Source: a bacterium (GTDB lineage Bacteria; Armatimonadota; Zipacnadia; Zipacnadales; Zipacnadaceae). Taken from it: a DNA stretch of 58,414 bases. The stretch's first letter is position 1, and the number at the start of each line of letters is the position of its first letter. The position numbers and the translations under genes were made by a program. Under the pieces are notes generated by a model. The model worked only from the letters and a program-made list of their open reading frames with translations, had not been told where the DNA came from and searched no databases. Positions 10,015-18,233 of this stretch are shown piece after piece. The stretch is taken from assembly GCA_030615605.1 (NCBI GenBank), contig JAUWYY010000015.1:1-58414 (forward strand), given 5' to 3'.

Positions 10015-11265
10015 TCACGCCTGGCCGCACCAGTTGATTACGGCATTCGTGAGGCCCTCCGCGCCCTCTACTACTTCCTGCCAGAGGACCTTCTCGCCAT
10101 CGGAGTGGGCTTCGCCAATATCCGAAGCGCCGTAGACTACCGTAGGTAAGTCCGCCAGCTTGGCGTAGAGCCGAGCGTCACAACTTACATTCCAGCCGTA
10201 GACCTCCGAGGGTATGCCACAGTCGCAAGCTGCCTGGTGCACGGTTGTGACCAGCGGATGGTCAGGGGCAATCTCATAGGCGTCGTTGTGCAGCCGGGGG
10301 AAGGTCAACTCAAAGTGCTCGCGGAGCCACTCATCCTCGCTGCGCATCACCGCATCGTACAGCTCCTGCTTGACCTCCGCCATTTCTTTGTTGGGCAGAA
10401 AGCCTACTCCCCCCTCCATCACACACTCGCCCGCCACCATTGATGGCCAACCTTCAGCGCGAATCGTCCCCAGACACAACTGCACCGGTGCCTCGTAGCG
10501 CTCGAACAGCGGATAGTCGGCACTGGCAGCGATTAGCTCCTTCTCGTAGACCAGCATCCACTTGATGGCTTCCATCATCTTTTCGATAGCATTTTCCGCT
10601 TCGTGGCGGCGGCCCATGTGCTTCGGCGTCCCGGTCGTCTTTGCCCGGAACCAGACCGCGCCCCGGTTGGCCGGGAAGACGTCCAGGCCGCTGGCCTCCA
10701 ATACGATCACCCCGTCAGCCTGACAGCCCTGGCGAATTAGAGCCAGCGCACCGTTGCCGCCGACTTCCTCCTCGATCACTATCTGCACTTCCAGATCACC
10801 GGCCAGCTCCACCTCCAAATCCTCCAGAGCCGCCAGAGCCATCAGGATCATAGCGATCTGGCCCTTGCAGTCGGTGCTGCCCCGTCCGTGGACAAATTCA
10901 CCATCAAAACGCAGTTTGAAGGCCTCTTTCCAGTCGCTGGCCGGTACCACATCGGCGTGGGTTTGCAGGATAAGCGATCTGCCCTGACCGCTGCCGGCAC
11001 GCCGCGCTACCAGATTGTGCCGCCCTTCGTAGGGCTGCTCATCCTCACTGTGGCTATATTCAGGGTCATCCACCAGCTCGTCAGGAATCTCGCGGTATTC
11101 AGCGGGCCAGCCGACTTGCTCGAAAAGTTGCTTGATATAGGCCTGGCAATCTGCTTCGTTGCCCTGCGTGCTGGGATAGCTGATCATCTGCATCAGCCAG
11201 GCGCGGGCCTGCTCGGCTCTGGCCGTTACTGCCGCAGAGATCTCTTGACAACTTAGCTGACTCAC
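10015..11265 (-). CDS. M20 family metallopeptidase (ArgE/DapE/ACY1 type)
   Basis: A 416-residue zinc-dependent amidohydrolase. The metal-binding set is visible: LQTHADVVP (first His/Asp, about 100-108), GRGSTDCKGQ (bridging Asp, about 130), EEEVGGNG (catalytic Glu pair, about 166), the SCDARLYAK Asp (about 362) and the final AHSDGE His (about 390). Between them is a dimerisation domain. The start ATG overlaps the thrB stop by four bases (ATGA), so it is translationally coupled in an alr-thrB-peptidase operon. Candidates for the substrate are N-acyl amino acids or N-succinyl-diaminopimelate; sequence alone does not decide. Confidence 0.9.
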   Translation of the reverse strand: MSQLSCQEISAAVTARAEQARAWLMQMISYPSTQGNEADCQAYIKQLFEQVGWPAEYREIPDELVDDPEYSHSEDEQPYEGRHNLVARRAGSGQGRSLILQTHADVVPASDWKEAFKLRFDGEFVHGRGSTDCKGQIAMILMALAALEDLEVELAGDLEVQIVIEEEVGGNGALALIRQGCQADGVIVLEASGLDVFPANRGAVWFRAKTTGTPKHMGRRHEAENAIEKMMEAIKWMLVYEKELIAASADYPLFERYEAPVQLCLGTIRAEGWPSMVAGECVMEGGVGFLPNKEMAEVKQELYDAVMRSEDEWLREHFELTFPRLHNDAYEIAPDHPLVTTVHQAACDCGIPSEVYGWNVSCDARLYAKLADLPTVVYGASDIGEAHSDGEKVLWQEVVEGAEGLTNAVINWCGQA

Positions 11266-12185
11266 TGGGACACCTCTTCGCCTACGAGCACCGCACCCTG
11301 GTTGTTAGCCTTCGTCCAGAAGGCCGTCGCTTCCACATTGAAGTTGGCGAAGGCCTTGACCATCGCCTCCAGAATGGCGTCTTGCCTATCAGTCGCAAAG
11401 GCTACTATAGTCGAGCCGGAGCCGCTCAGTGCAGCACCGCGGGCGCCCGCTTCTTCAGCGGCCGCAATCACCTCTTCCATACCAGGAATGAGCGAGGCAC
11501 GATGGGGCTGGTGGAGGCGGTCTTTCATCACGCCAGACAGAACCTCCCAGCGACCGGCCACTATCGCTGCCAGCGTGCAGGCGGCCCGGCTGACGTTGAA
11601 GACTGCATCATCAAAGGAAACCTGCTCGGGCAGGACCTGGCGGGCCTGCCGGGTGCTGACCTCGAAGCGGGGAATGACTACGCCGATATCCAACTCGCGC
11701 GGCGCATCCAGCCTGATGCAGCAAACATCTTCTGCCTCCACACAGCATGCAGTCAGACCGCCGTAAAGTGCAGGCGCGACATTGTCGGGATGCCCCTCGA
11801 TCTCGGTGGCAATTTTTAGAAGCTGCTGGCGGTCCAGGCCAGCCTGCAGCAACTCATTGGCGGTGATCAGCCCGCCGACAATTGCCGCACTGCTGCTGCC
11901 CAGTCCCCGGGCCAGGGGAATCTCGTTGTGCTGGCGCAGATGCCATCCGGGCACCTGCTGTCCGGTTTGCTCCGCTAATCGGTCTGCTGCCTGCAATATC
12001 AGATTATTCGGACCCAGTGGCAGTTGCCCCTGACCCTCGCCAGTAATCTGCACCGTGGTCTCGACGGCCAGTGACAGCTCGACGGTGTTATAGATATCTA
12101 GCGCCAGGCCCAGGCAGTCAAATCCAGGCCCGAGGTTGGCGGTGGTGGCAGGGACGCGTACTGTAACCAAATCATGCCGGGACAT
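11262..12185 (-). CDS. thrB: Homoserine kinase
   Basis: ThrB phosphorylates homoserine, the committed step to threonine. The 307-residue GHMP kinase has VRVPATTANLGPGFDCLGLAL (shortened motif: ATTANLGPGFD) at the N-terminus, the ATP-binding PLARGLGSSSAA (about 93), GHPDNVAPAL and the C-terminal ALSGSGSTIVAFA (about 255). The ATG at 12185 fits GGAG at -10; a GTG twelve bases upstream is less likely. It overlaps the end of alr by 14 nt and the start of the peptidase gene by 4 nt, so the three are one operon. Confidence 0.96.
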   Translation of the reverse strand: MSRHDLVTVRVPATTANLGPGFDCLGLALDIYNTVELSLAVETTVQITGEGQGQLPLGPNNLILQAADRLAEQTGQQVPGWHLRQHNEIPLARGLGSSSAAIVGGLITANELLQAGLDRQQLLKIATEIEGHPDNVAPALYGGLTACCVEAEDVCCIRLDAPRELDIGVVIPRFEVSTRQARQVLPEQVSFDDAVFNVSRAACTLAAIVAGRWEVLSGVMKDRLHQPHRASLIPGMEEVIAAAEEAGARGAALSGSGSTIVAFATDRQDAILEAMVKAFANFNVEATAFWTKANNQGAVLVGEEVSQ

Positions 12186-13359
12186 CGCTGGTCGCACTCC
12201 TATATCTATCAGCCAGATGTGCTACGCGCTCGTCGCCCGGCTGGCAAGTGTAGACGCGGGGCAGCCGCACATTCATTCGCACCGGAACTTCTTGCACCAC
12301 CGTCCCACAGCGCTCGGCAATCTCAGCAATTGTGACCGACTCATCGCCCTGACTGCCAAGCAACACTACCTCCTCGCCAATCTTCGCGTCCGGTATATCG
12401 GTCACATCAATGAGTGTCGAGTCCATACAGATGGTACCGACTACGGGCACGCGCCGGCCGCGCAGCAGTAGCTCACCTTTGTTGGAAAGATGACGATCGT
12501 AGCCATCACCGTAGCCCAGTGGGACCTGGGCTATGCGGCTGTCGCGCTGAGCCTGCCAGGTTCTCCCGTAGCCCAGCTTCTCTCCGGCCGGAAGAACCCT
12601 TATGGCGGCAATCCTCGCTTTCATAGACAGGGCCTGGTCCATAGTGGGCAGATACTGACCGCCACGGTTTCTGGGTATGCCGTACAGCAAAGCGCCGGGG
12701 CGCACTGCATCCAGCCACATCTCGGGGTAGCGGACCGTGGCAGCACTGTTGGCACAGTGCTTCAGCGGCAGGCGCCGGCCCAGGACACTCTCAGCTTCGC
12801 GGCAGGCCTGCTGAAATCTCTCAAACTGCTGAGTAGTAAAAAGCGGATCATCAGGGGCACTGGCAAAGTGGGTGAAGATACCGCGAATATCCAGATTGGG
12901 CAGGCCCTTTATCTCGCCGCACAATCCCCCCATCTCATCAGCGGGCACTCCTATCCGGTGCATGCCGGTGTCTATCTTGAGGTGGACCTTAGCCGCTGTG
13001 CCCTGCTCAGAAGCAGCTTGCGAAATTGCCTGCGCCCTGTCCACACTATCCAGCGGCATATGAAACCCGTGCTCAATGGCCGTGGATACCGCATCCAGTG
13101 GCACCAACCCCAGGATCAGTATGTCGGTTCGTGGACATACCGGCTGCAGTTCTATGGCCTCTTCGAACAAAGAGACAGCCATCATATGGACGCCGCACTG
13201 CTCGGCTATCTGGCCGATGATTGTGGCACCGTGGCCATAGGCATCGTCCTTGACAACAGCGATTAGCTTACGCTGATTGCCGAGAACAGAAAGGAGCCGC
13301 TCGATGTTATCTGCAATCGCGGTAAGGTCTATTTCCAGCCATGCCGGCCGCACGTGCAT
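12172..13359 (-). CDS. alr: Alanine racemase
   Basis: Converts L- to D-alanine for peptidoglycan. The 395-residue PLP enzyme has the cofactor lysine in AVVKDDAYGHG (about 37; the residue after Lys is Asp rather than the common Ala or Asn), HLKIDTGMHRIG (about 130), a second-domain catalytic tyrosine in LGYGRTW (about 265), LGYGDGYDR and VVGTICMDSTLIDVT. ATG 13359 is preferred over the adjoining TTG. Repeat copy B begins 12 nt upstream and occupies its leader. It heads an operon with thrB and the M20 peptidase. Confidence 0.95.
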   Translation of the reverse strand: MHVRPAWLEIDLTAIADNIERLLSVLGNQRKLIAVVKDDAYGHGATIIGQIAEQCGVHMMAVSLFEEAIELQPVCPRTDILILGLVPLDAVSTAIEHGFHMPLDSVDRAQAISQAASEQGTAAKVHLKIDTGMHRIGVPADEMGGLCGEIKGLPNLDIRGIFTHFASAPDDPLFTTQQFERFQQACREAESVLGRRLPLKHCANSAATVRYPEMWLDAVRPGALLYGIPRNRGGQYLPTMDQALSMKARIAAIRVLPAGEKLGYGRTWQAQRDSRIAQVPLGYGDGYDRHLSNKGELLLRGRRVPVVGTICMDSTLIDVTDIPDAKIGEEVVLLGSQGDESVTIAEIAERCGTVVQEVPVRMNVRLPRVYTCQPGDERVAHLADRYRSATSDVPA

Positions 13360-13370
13360 CAACCCTTAGT

Positions 13371-13586
13371 CCACAAAACTGATAAACGGATTTTGCGGAA
13401 AACCCGCTTTTTGAAAAAAGCCGGTTTTCCGCACCTTTCCGGCAAAAACTTTAAAAGTGGAACAGTACAGCAGATAGCATACTGTTAACTACCCATAAGG
13501 GGCAAACAGGCTTTATTAAGACGCTTGTTGCAGCCGGCTTTGCGAGCACAATGGATGTCTGTATTTCAGTCTATGAATAATCCGCG
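13371..13586 (+). repeat. Dispersed intergenic repeat, copy B
   Basis: A full copy. It contains the perfect 10-bp arms GCGGAAAACC / GGTTTTCCGC around the inner CTTTTTGAAAAAAG, then GGCAAAAACTTTAAAAGTGG, the pair ACAGTA/TACTGT, and the right end CTATGAATAATCCGCG. It sits immediately upstream of alr; transcription of alr from further upstream would pass through it from its right to its left end. Confidence 0.93.
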
Positions 13587-13783
13587 ATAGGTCTTTGACA
13601 GCGTAATCAGGCTTAACGCTGGATTCAGCCCCTCTTAGCCGAGGTCTGATTGTACGCCGCGCCTCGCGGCCTTGTCAAGCTGACCAATTGACACTTGGCT
13701 CAGGCCAGGGGCTCAGGAAAAGGCGTTTGATCATACACATAACCGTCCAGGCCAGCACCGCCTCACAGCCTGGGCAAATAGCA

Positions 13784-13813
13784 GCCGGACAGGACCAGAT
13801 AGCCCTGTCCGGC
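13784..13813. terminator. Hairpin downstream of the sigma-factor operon
   Basis: A 10-bp stem GCCGGACAGG / CCTGTCCGGC with a 10-nt loop, in the otherwise gene-free 13587-13901 stretch. On the plus strand it is followed by CCTGTTTTCACC and then a run of eight T. The sigma-factor genes come from the minus strand, where no T-run follows, so it may act as an RNA-stabilising stem or weak terminator. I see no gene in the stretch. Confidence 0.4.
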
Positions 13814-13901
13814 CTGTTTTCACCAAGTTTTTTTTCGAAAACCTTCAGTTGATAATCTGTACAACTACATAGCGATGACCCACCAGCTACAGCCGGTATA
13901 G

Positions 13902-14171
13902 TCACCAATGTGTGGCACTGGTCTCGGCCGCCAGCGACTGCGGGGCCTCAGTAGCGGGATCTGCGGCGCACTGTTGTTCCTCGCCGGTTTCCTGACTGAC
14001 TCTCTTGTCAGCCTCCGCCACCGCAGTTTTGCTCCCATCGTCTTCTTTGCTTCGTTCATCAATAATAGAGAGCAAATGAGCATACAACAGTGCTCTGTCA
14101 ACAATCGCCTCCCTTCGTCCAATGATGGTTTCTTCGGCATTCTCCCTGTAGTGACACTGACGGCGTTTCAT
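13902..14171 (-). CDS. Small hydrophilic protein coupled to the sigma factor gene
   Basis: An 89-residue protein whose ATG comes 10 nt after the sigma-factor stop, with AGAGGAG at good spacing. The first half (RRQCHYRENAEETIIGRREAIVDRALLYAHLL, given here as separate helices around RENAEETII and RALLYAHLLSII) is predicted helical; the second half is acidic and low in complexity (TGEEQQ, ATEAP). No cysteine pair, membrane span or known domain is seen. Position suggests a regulator or cofactor of the sigma factor, which is inference. Overlapping frames are shadows of this one. Confidence 0.62.
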   Translation of the reverse strand: MKRRQCHYRENAEETIIGRREAIVDRALLYAHLLSIIDERSKEDDGSKTAVAEADKRVSQETGEEQQCAADPATEAPQSLAAETSATHW

Positions 14172-14181
14172 GGTGCTCCTC

Positions 14182-14772
14182 TCACCACCCTGATTGTAGC
14201 TCTGCGAGTATCTGCCGAGCTCGGTGCAGCCGTGATTTGACCGTACCCTCCTTTATGTGCAAATAAGCAGATATCTCCGCTATCCGATAGCCGCGGATAT
14301 ACAATTCCATAACCGCGATGTGTTGCGGTGGCAGAATAGCCAGAACTTGTTGCAGTTCTATCCGCAAGTACTCCTGCTGTTGGGTCATCTCGATCGCCGA
14401 CATTCTGACTAGGACATAAGGATCTGTGATCGGCAGGCGGCGACTGGTAATCAGTTTTCGACACACATTTCGAATTGCCCCGCGCAAGTACCGCCGTACC
14501 GCCGCCCGGTCTTCGAAAGCAAACTCGTCGGGACTGATGACCAGTCGATGCAGAATATGGGCCAGCATCCCCACCAAGTAATCCTCCATCTGTTCGTAGT
14601 CACTGACATTAATAGCGGCCTGCACCTGCTGACAACAGTATCGGAAGGTCTCGGGGTTGAGCAGTTCATGATAAGCCATAACTATCTCGGGGCGCTCGCC
14701 TGCGAGCTTTCTCAGCTCTTCCAGTGTCTGCTCTTGCACTCCCCAGATGCATAGGTCTCGTTGCCAAGCCAT
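14182..14772 (-). CDS. Sigma-70 family (ECF-like) factor
   Basis: A 196-residue predicted RNA polymerase sigma subunit. The C-terminal quarter is a clear region 4 helix-turn-helix: LPPQHIAVMELYIRGYRIAEIS (about residues 145-165, split) and EGTVKSRLHRARQILAEL (about 172-190). The N-terminal half, with RPEIVMAYHELLNPETF and DRAAVRRYLRGAIRNVCRKLI, has the helical pattern of region 2 but is divergent. The ATG 14772 (MAWQRDL) is chosen because the upstream in-frame extension is low-complexity and lacks a ribosome binding site. The downstream 89-residue gene replaces the usual anti-sigma gene. Confidence 0.78.
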   Translation of the reverse strand: MAWQRDLCIWGVQEQTLEELRKLAGERPEIVMAYHELLNPETFRYCCQQVQAAINVSDYEQMEDYLVGMLAHILHRLVISPDEFAFEDRAAVRRYLRGAIRNVCRKLITSRRLPITDPYVLVRMSAIEMTQQQEYLRIELQQVLAILPPQHIAVMELYIRGYRIAEISAYLHIKEGTVKSRLHRARQILAELQSGW

Positions 14773-14963
14773 ATCGCTTTTGCCACCCTTTGCCTTGAAT
14801 TTGACCCCTGGGCAGAGAAGCGTCCGCGATATCCGTCGCTGCCGAGCAGCTCCAGACGAGGGGCTGAGCGTCATTAAATGCACACCTCTACCAGCCCCCT
14901 GGTCGTAGGCGCTCTAACAGATTGGAATAGAGCCGGGACTATCATTTTGCAGACCGCCTGCCG

Positions 14964-15068
14964 CTAAGTCAGCTGACTATCTAACTGGCCCGCTATTGGT
15001 TTTCTTGGTCTTGTCCACCGTCTGGTAGAAACTGCCGTCCTGCTGGACTTGGCGGCAACCGTTTTCAT
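14964..15068 (-). CDS. Possible 34-residue basic peptide
   Basis: A short frame starting ATGAAAACGG with an almost ideal Shine-Dalgarno (GGGAGGTGAT) directly upstream. The product is strongly basic (MKTVAAKSSR, RRWTRPRKP) and ends before the sigma gene, 191 nt downstream. The strong ribosome binding site is the main evidence. It could be a leader peptide of the sigma operon, a small DNA- or RNA-binding protein, or the remains of a longer gene. The rest of 14773-15422 shows no gene; it must contain promoters for both directions, none of which I can place firmly. Confidence 0.38.
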   Translation of the reverse strand: MKTVAAKSSRTAVSTRRWTRPRKPIAGQLDSQLT

Positions 15069-15422
15069 TATCACCTCCCTGAAAGTTTTTGATCACTCTT
15101 CCGCCCAGGTTGAGCCGTTTCTCACTATTACTATACTTTTGGAGAGCAGTCTGGTTCCATAAGACCTATGGCGCTGACGACAATCCCCGCCTCATCTAAG
15201 CTGACCCCGCCACTCATTGCGATCATTACTGCTCTCATTACTTGCTCACACAGAAGCAGTCAGTTCGCAGCAGATTCCTTCGGGCGCTGATATGCAGTTC
15301 TCCATCTCGCGGAACTCTCTCTTCGCAGCCCGGCTTGACGCTGGTGTCTGAGGCCAATTAGAGTTATAATCTCTGATGTAGCAGTGATACGGTTACTCTC
15401 AGCCAAGAAGGTTTGAGTACTT

Positions 15423-16598
15423 ATGATATATCTGGATCATGCTGCGACCACACAGGTCGCGCCGGAGGTCTTCGCGGCGATGCAGCCGTTTTTACAGGAC
15501 CAGTACGGCAACCCCTCCAGTTGGTACAAGCTGGCTCATGCCTCCGCGGCGGCGGTAGACGAGGCCCGCCAGCGGCTGGCTGAGTACCTCGGGGCCAGTC
15601 CCCGCGAAATCTACTTCACCGGCTGCGGCAGCGAGTCCGACAACTGGGCCATCAAGGGCACAGCCCAGGCGCTTAGAGACAAGGGCCAGCACATCATCAC
15701 CTCGCAGATTGAGCATCACGCTGTGCTCCACAGCTGCCAGGCGCTCGAGCAGGACGGTTTTGAAGTTACCTTCCTACCGTCCGACAATAGCGGACTGATT
15801 ACTCCCGAGCAAGTGGCCGAGGCCCTGCGTGATGATACCATTCTGGTCAGCATAATGCACGGCAACAACGAGGTCGGCACCCTTCAGCCAATCGAGGAGA
15901 TTGGAGGAGTTTGTCGAGAACGCGGTGTGCTATTCCACAGCGACATGGTGCAGACGCTGGGCAAGCTGCCGCTGAATCTAGCGGACATGCCCGTGGACAT
16001 GGCGGCATTCTCGGCTCATAAGATACACGGCCCGAAGGGCGTGGGCGCAATGTATCTGCGACGCGGCGTGAAGATTGGCAATCTGCTGGACGGCGGCGGC
16101 CAGGAGTGGGGCAAGCGCGCTGGCACCGAGAATGTCGCCAGTATCGCTGGCTTCGGGCAGACAATTGAGCTTCTCCAGCAGCGTAGCGAGGAGGATATCC
16201 CGCGTATCACTGCCTTGCGCGATAGGCTCCTGGAGGAGATTCCTAAGCGCATTCCGCACGTGATTATCACCGGCCATCGCACTCAGCGTCTCCCCCACAT
16301 CGCCAGCTTCTGCCTCCGCTACATCGAGGGTGAGGGCATCCTGCTGTCACTGGACGACGCTGATATCTGTGCCTCCAGCGGCTCGGCCTGCACATCGGGG
16401 TCGCTGGAGCCGTCGCATGTGCTGCTGGCGATGGGCTACTCCCACGAGGTAGCTCACGGCTCACTGCGGCTAAGTCTGGGCCGGAACAATACTGAGCAGG
16501 AGATTGACCAAGTGTTGGAGGTGCTACCAGGAATCGTCGAGCGCCTCCGCGACATATCTCCGCTGTGGGCCGATGCCCAAAGACGTGGGGAAGTCTAA
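15423..16598 (+). CDS. Cysteine desulfurase (NifS/IscS family)
   Basis: A PLP enzyme of 391 residues that takes sulfur from cysteine for Fe-S clusters or tRNA thiolation. It has IYLDHAATT at the N-terminus, SQIEHHAVLH (about 98-107), the cofactor lysine in SAHKIHGPKG (about 199-207), RAGTENV and the sulfur-carrying cysteine in SSGSACTSGS (about 322-331). The cysteine loop length is that of the NifS/IscS class I group. The segment SDMVQTLGK replaces the usual TDAVQ. There is no iscU or mnmA next to it, so its sulfur acceptor is unknown. Confidence 0.94.
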   Translation: MIYLDHAATTQVAPEVFAAMQPFLQDQYGNPSSWYKLAHASAAAVDEARQRLAEYLGASPREIYFTGCGSESDNWAIKGTAQALRDKGQHIITSQIEHHAVLHSCQALEQDGFEVTFLPSDNSGLITPEQVAEALRDDTILVSIMHGNNEVGTLQPIEEIGGVCRERGVLFHSDMVQTLGKLPLNLADMPVDMAAFSAHKIHGPKGVGAMYLRRGVKIGNLLDGGGQEWGKRAGTENVASIAGFGQTIELLQQRSEEDIPRITALRDRLLEEIPKRIPHVIITGHRTQRLPHIASFCLRYIEGEGILLSLDDADICASSGSACTSGSLEPSHVLLAMGYSHEVAHGSLRLSLGRNNTEQEIDQVLEVLPGIVERLRDISPLWADAQRRGEV

Positions 16599-16601
16599 TC
16601 C

Positions 16602-16745
16602 ATGCGCGGCGACTACAAGCTCAGCCAGGGCGAAGCGCTGACCTTCAACTTCCGGCTGTATCTGCACGATGGCGACACTGAGACTGCTGACGTCGGCGGG
16701 CGTTATCTGGACTACGCCTTCCCGCCGCAGGTTACGGCGGACTAA
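16602..16745 (+). pseudogene. C-terminal fragment of a DUF6807 (PmoA-like) protein
   Basis: A 47-residue frame starting 3 nt after the desulfurase stop. Its text (KLSQGEALTFNFRLYLHDGD, then GGRYLDYAFPP) matches the end of DUF6807/PmoA family proteins, which are normally about 300 residues. Only the final strands and helix remain, so this is a deletion remnant rather than a full gene. The recognition rests on remembered family sequence. It may be translated by accident, through coupling to the desulfurase. Confidence 0.6.
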
Positions 16746-16780
16746 CGCCCCGGGAATTCTGTTGACCAACATCATAAGAC

Positions 16781-16814
16781 AAACCCCGTGGAGCAATCCA
16801 CCTCCACGGGGTTT
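16781..16814. terminator. Bidirectional terminator hairpin
   Basis: A perfect 13-bp stem AAACCCCGTGGAG / CTCCACGGGGTTT with an 8-nt loop, between the plus-strand desulfurase end and the converging minus-strand DUF4382 gene. The flanking A and T triplets belong to the stem; no longer U-run follows. Confidence 0.75.
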
Positions 16815-16888
16815 ACAGAAATCGCCTGCCTATTATCCGGCTACTCGGTGACATCTATCCCCTACCCCACCACGTCACTCGGGCTCGC

Positions 16889-18034
16889 TCACTCCACCAG
16901 CAGGACGATCCCACCAGCGTCCACTTCCAATTCTGAAACTACCGCGTGTTCTGAGGAAGTGTGCGTCTGGTAGCCATCTGCGGTTACCACCAAATAGTAG
17001 CTACCAGCCGGCACACAAACTCGGAAGCTGCCGTCTCCGGGATCAACGCCGCCCGCGGCGACTGCGACGGTCTCCCCTGCGGGAATAACTGAGACGAGGG
17101 CAGTCGGCCAGGCTGCCGCCGGCATCACTGTGCCAATAATACAGCCGTATGGCTCCTCAAGGACGATCACGCCAGCGTCCTCTTCGGATCCGACGGTCAC
17201 CGCGTATTCTGAGGAAGTGTGCGTCTGGTAGCCATCTGCGGTTACCACCAAATAGTAGCTACCGGCCGGCAGACAGGCGCGGAAGTCGCCGCCATCTTCG
17301 CCGGGGCCCGGATTAACGCTGCCCCGGGCGACCATTGCATCATCGCTTGCTCGAACCACTGAAACCACGGCTGTCTCCCAGGTTCCCGCCGGCATCACGG
17401 TACCCGCTATGGCACCATAGCTATCGAGAATCTCTTCCACCTGAGTGATGCGGATGCCAGTGGGCTTGAGTATTGTCTGGTCACTTTGCCCGGCCACGAC
17501 GATGGCCTTCGACGGATCGAAGTCCAGCACGATCGCGTTCATCTGCCCCGCCGCGACCTCAAACTCGCCGATGACCTTCAGTCCTGACTCTTGGCCACTC
17601 GGCGTCTTCAGAGGCACTTTGGTCTCTTCAGCACCGATGTAAGTAACATAGTTGACGAGGGGGTCACCGTTGTCCGGATTGGGGTCCAGCACGAGCCGAA
17701 CCTGGCCATACTGGCCTATCGGAACCTGACCTTCTCCCAGCAGTTCGACCTGGTACTCTAACTCCATGATGTTGATTGGCAGAGAGGGGTCGAAGGATAC
17801 AACCACAGGATGTGGGCCTTCTTCCATTCCAACCAGATCTGCGGGGACTACCTGCACTTCGTGGATACTGATCCAAACACTCGCCAAGCCTTCTGGCGCC
17901 GCGTCGGTCAGACCTACCTGCAGCAAGCCGGTTGCCTCGCCATTTCCTCCTCCACAACCAACCAGCGCCATTAGTAAAAGAGCGCCCGATACTACCAGTC
18001 CCGTTAAGACGGTTACTTTCTGCATTCTGAGCAT
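16889..18034 (-). CDS. DUF4382 lipoprotein with two carboxypeptidase-regulatory-like repeats
   Basis: A 381-residue secreted lipoprotein. Residues 1-27 are a signal peptide ending in the lipobox ALVGC, followed by a glycine linker. About residues 35-190 have the DUF4382 pattern (GLLQVGLTDAAPEGLASVWI, broken; VSIHEVQV-like; LDFDPSKAIVV). Two roughly 85-residue Ig-like repeats follow, each with GTVMPA and AGSYYLVVTADGYQTHTSSE. These two are nearly identical at DNA level (about 16955-17010 and 17205-17265). AGGAGG lies 8 nt before the ATG. Likely a surface or periplasmic binding protein; substrate unknown. Confidence 0.85.
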   Translation of the reverse strand: MLRMQKVTVLTGLVVSGALLLMALVGCGGGNGEATGLLQVGLTDAAPEGLASVWISIHEVQVVPADLVGMEEGPHPVVVSFDPSLPINIMELEYQVELLGEGQVPIGQYGQVRLVLDPNPDNGDPLVNYVTYIGAEETKVPLKTPSGQESGLKVIGEFEVAAGQMNAIVLDFDPSKAIVVAGQSDQTILKPTGIRITQVEEILDSYGAIAGTVMPAGTWETAVVSVVRASDDAMVARGSVNPGPGEDGGDFRACLPAGSYYLVVTADGYQTHTSSEYAVTVGSEEDAGVIVLEEPYGCIIGTVMPAAAWPTALVSVIPAGETVAVAAGGVDPGDGSFRVCVPAGSYYLVVTADGYQTHTSSEHAVVSELEVDAGGIVLLVE

Positions 18035-18136
18035 GACTATTTCCTCCTCATGTCGCTACTAGTTTTGAATATCGGTTGTGCGTCCTACGAAGTTGAGGGG
18101 TAACCACCCCTCCATTCTATTTGATGCTCCGCAGAG

Positions 18137-18180
18137 CTAAGCTTGAGGTAATATATATACGTAACATACCCTAAGCTTAG
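18137..18180. repeat. Imperfect 14-bp inverted repeat upstream of the DUF4382 gene
   Basis: CTAAGCTTGAGGTA and TACCCTAAGCTTAG are inverted copies with 12 of 14 positions matching, separated by 16 A/T-rich bases (ATATATATACGTAACA). It lies in the 199-nt gap between the start of the DUF4382 gene (minus) and the end of the phosphohexomutase gene (minus). It could be an operator, or a terminator stem without a U-tract. Confidence 0.5.
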
Positions 18181-18233
18181 ACAATTAAACATAAGGTCGC
18201 TCCTACGGTCATTAGGACGGCATACGCCAGGTG

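Noticed and set aside
12490..13266. 258-residue plus-strand frame opposite alr
   Set aside because: It lies fully antisense to a clear alanine racemase and has no ribosome binding site or family features; it is a high-GC shadow frame.
10015..13359. Fourth gene joining alr-thrB-peptidase across repeat A to the proA operon
   Set aside because: A 215-nt structured repeat separates the peptidase stop from the zinc-ribbon gene, so a single operon is not supported by the sequence.
13675..13908. 77-residue minus-strand frame after the sigma operon
   Set aside because: It includes the hairpin at 13784-13813, overlaps the previous small gene and has no ribosome binding site.
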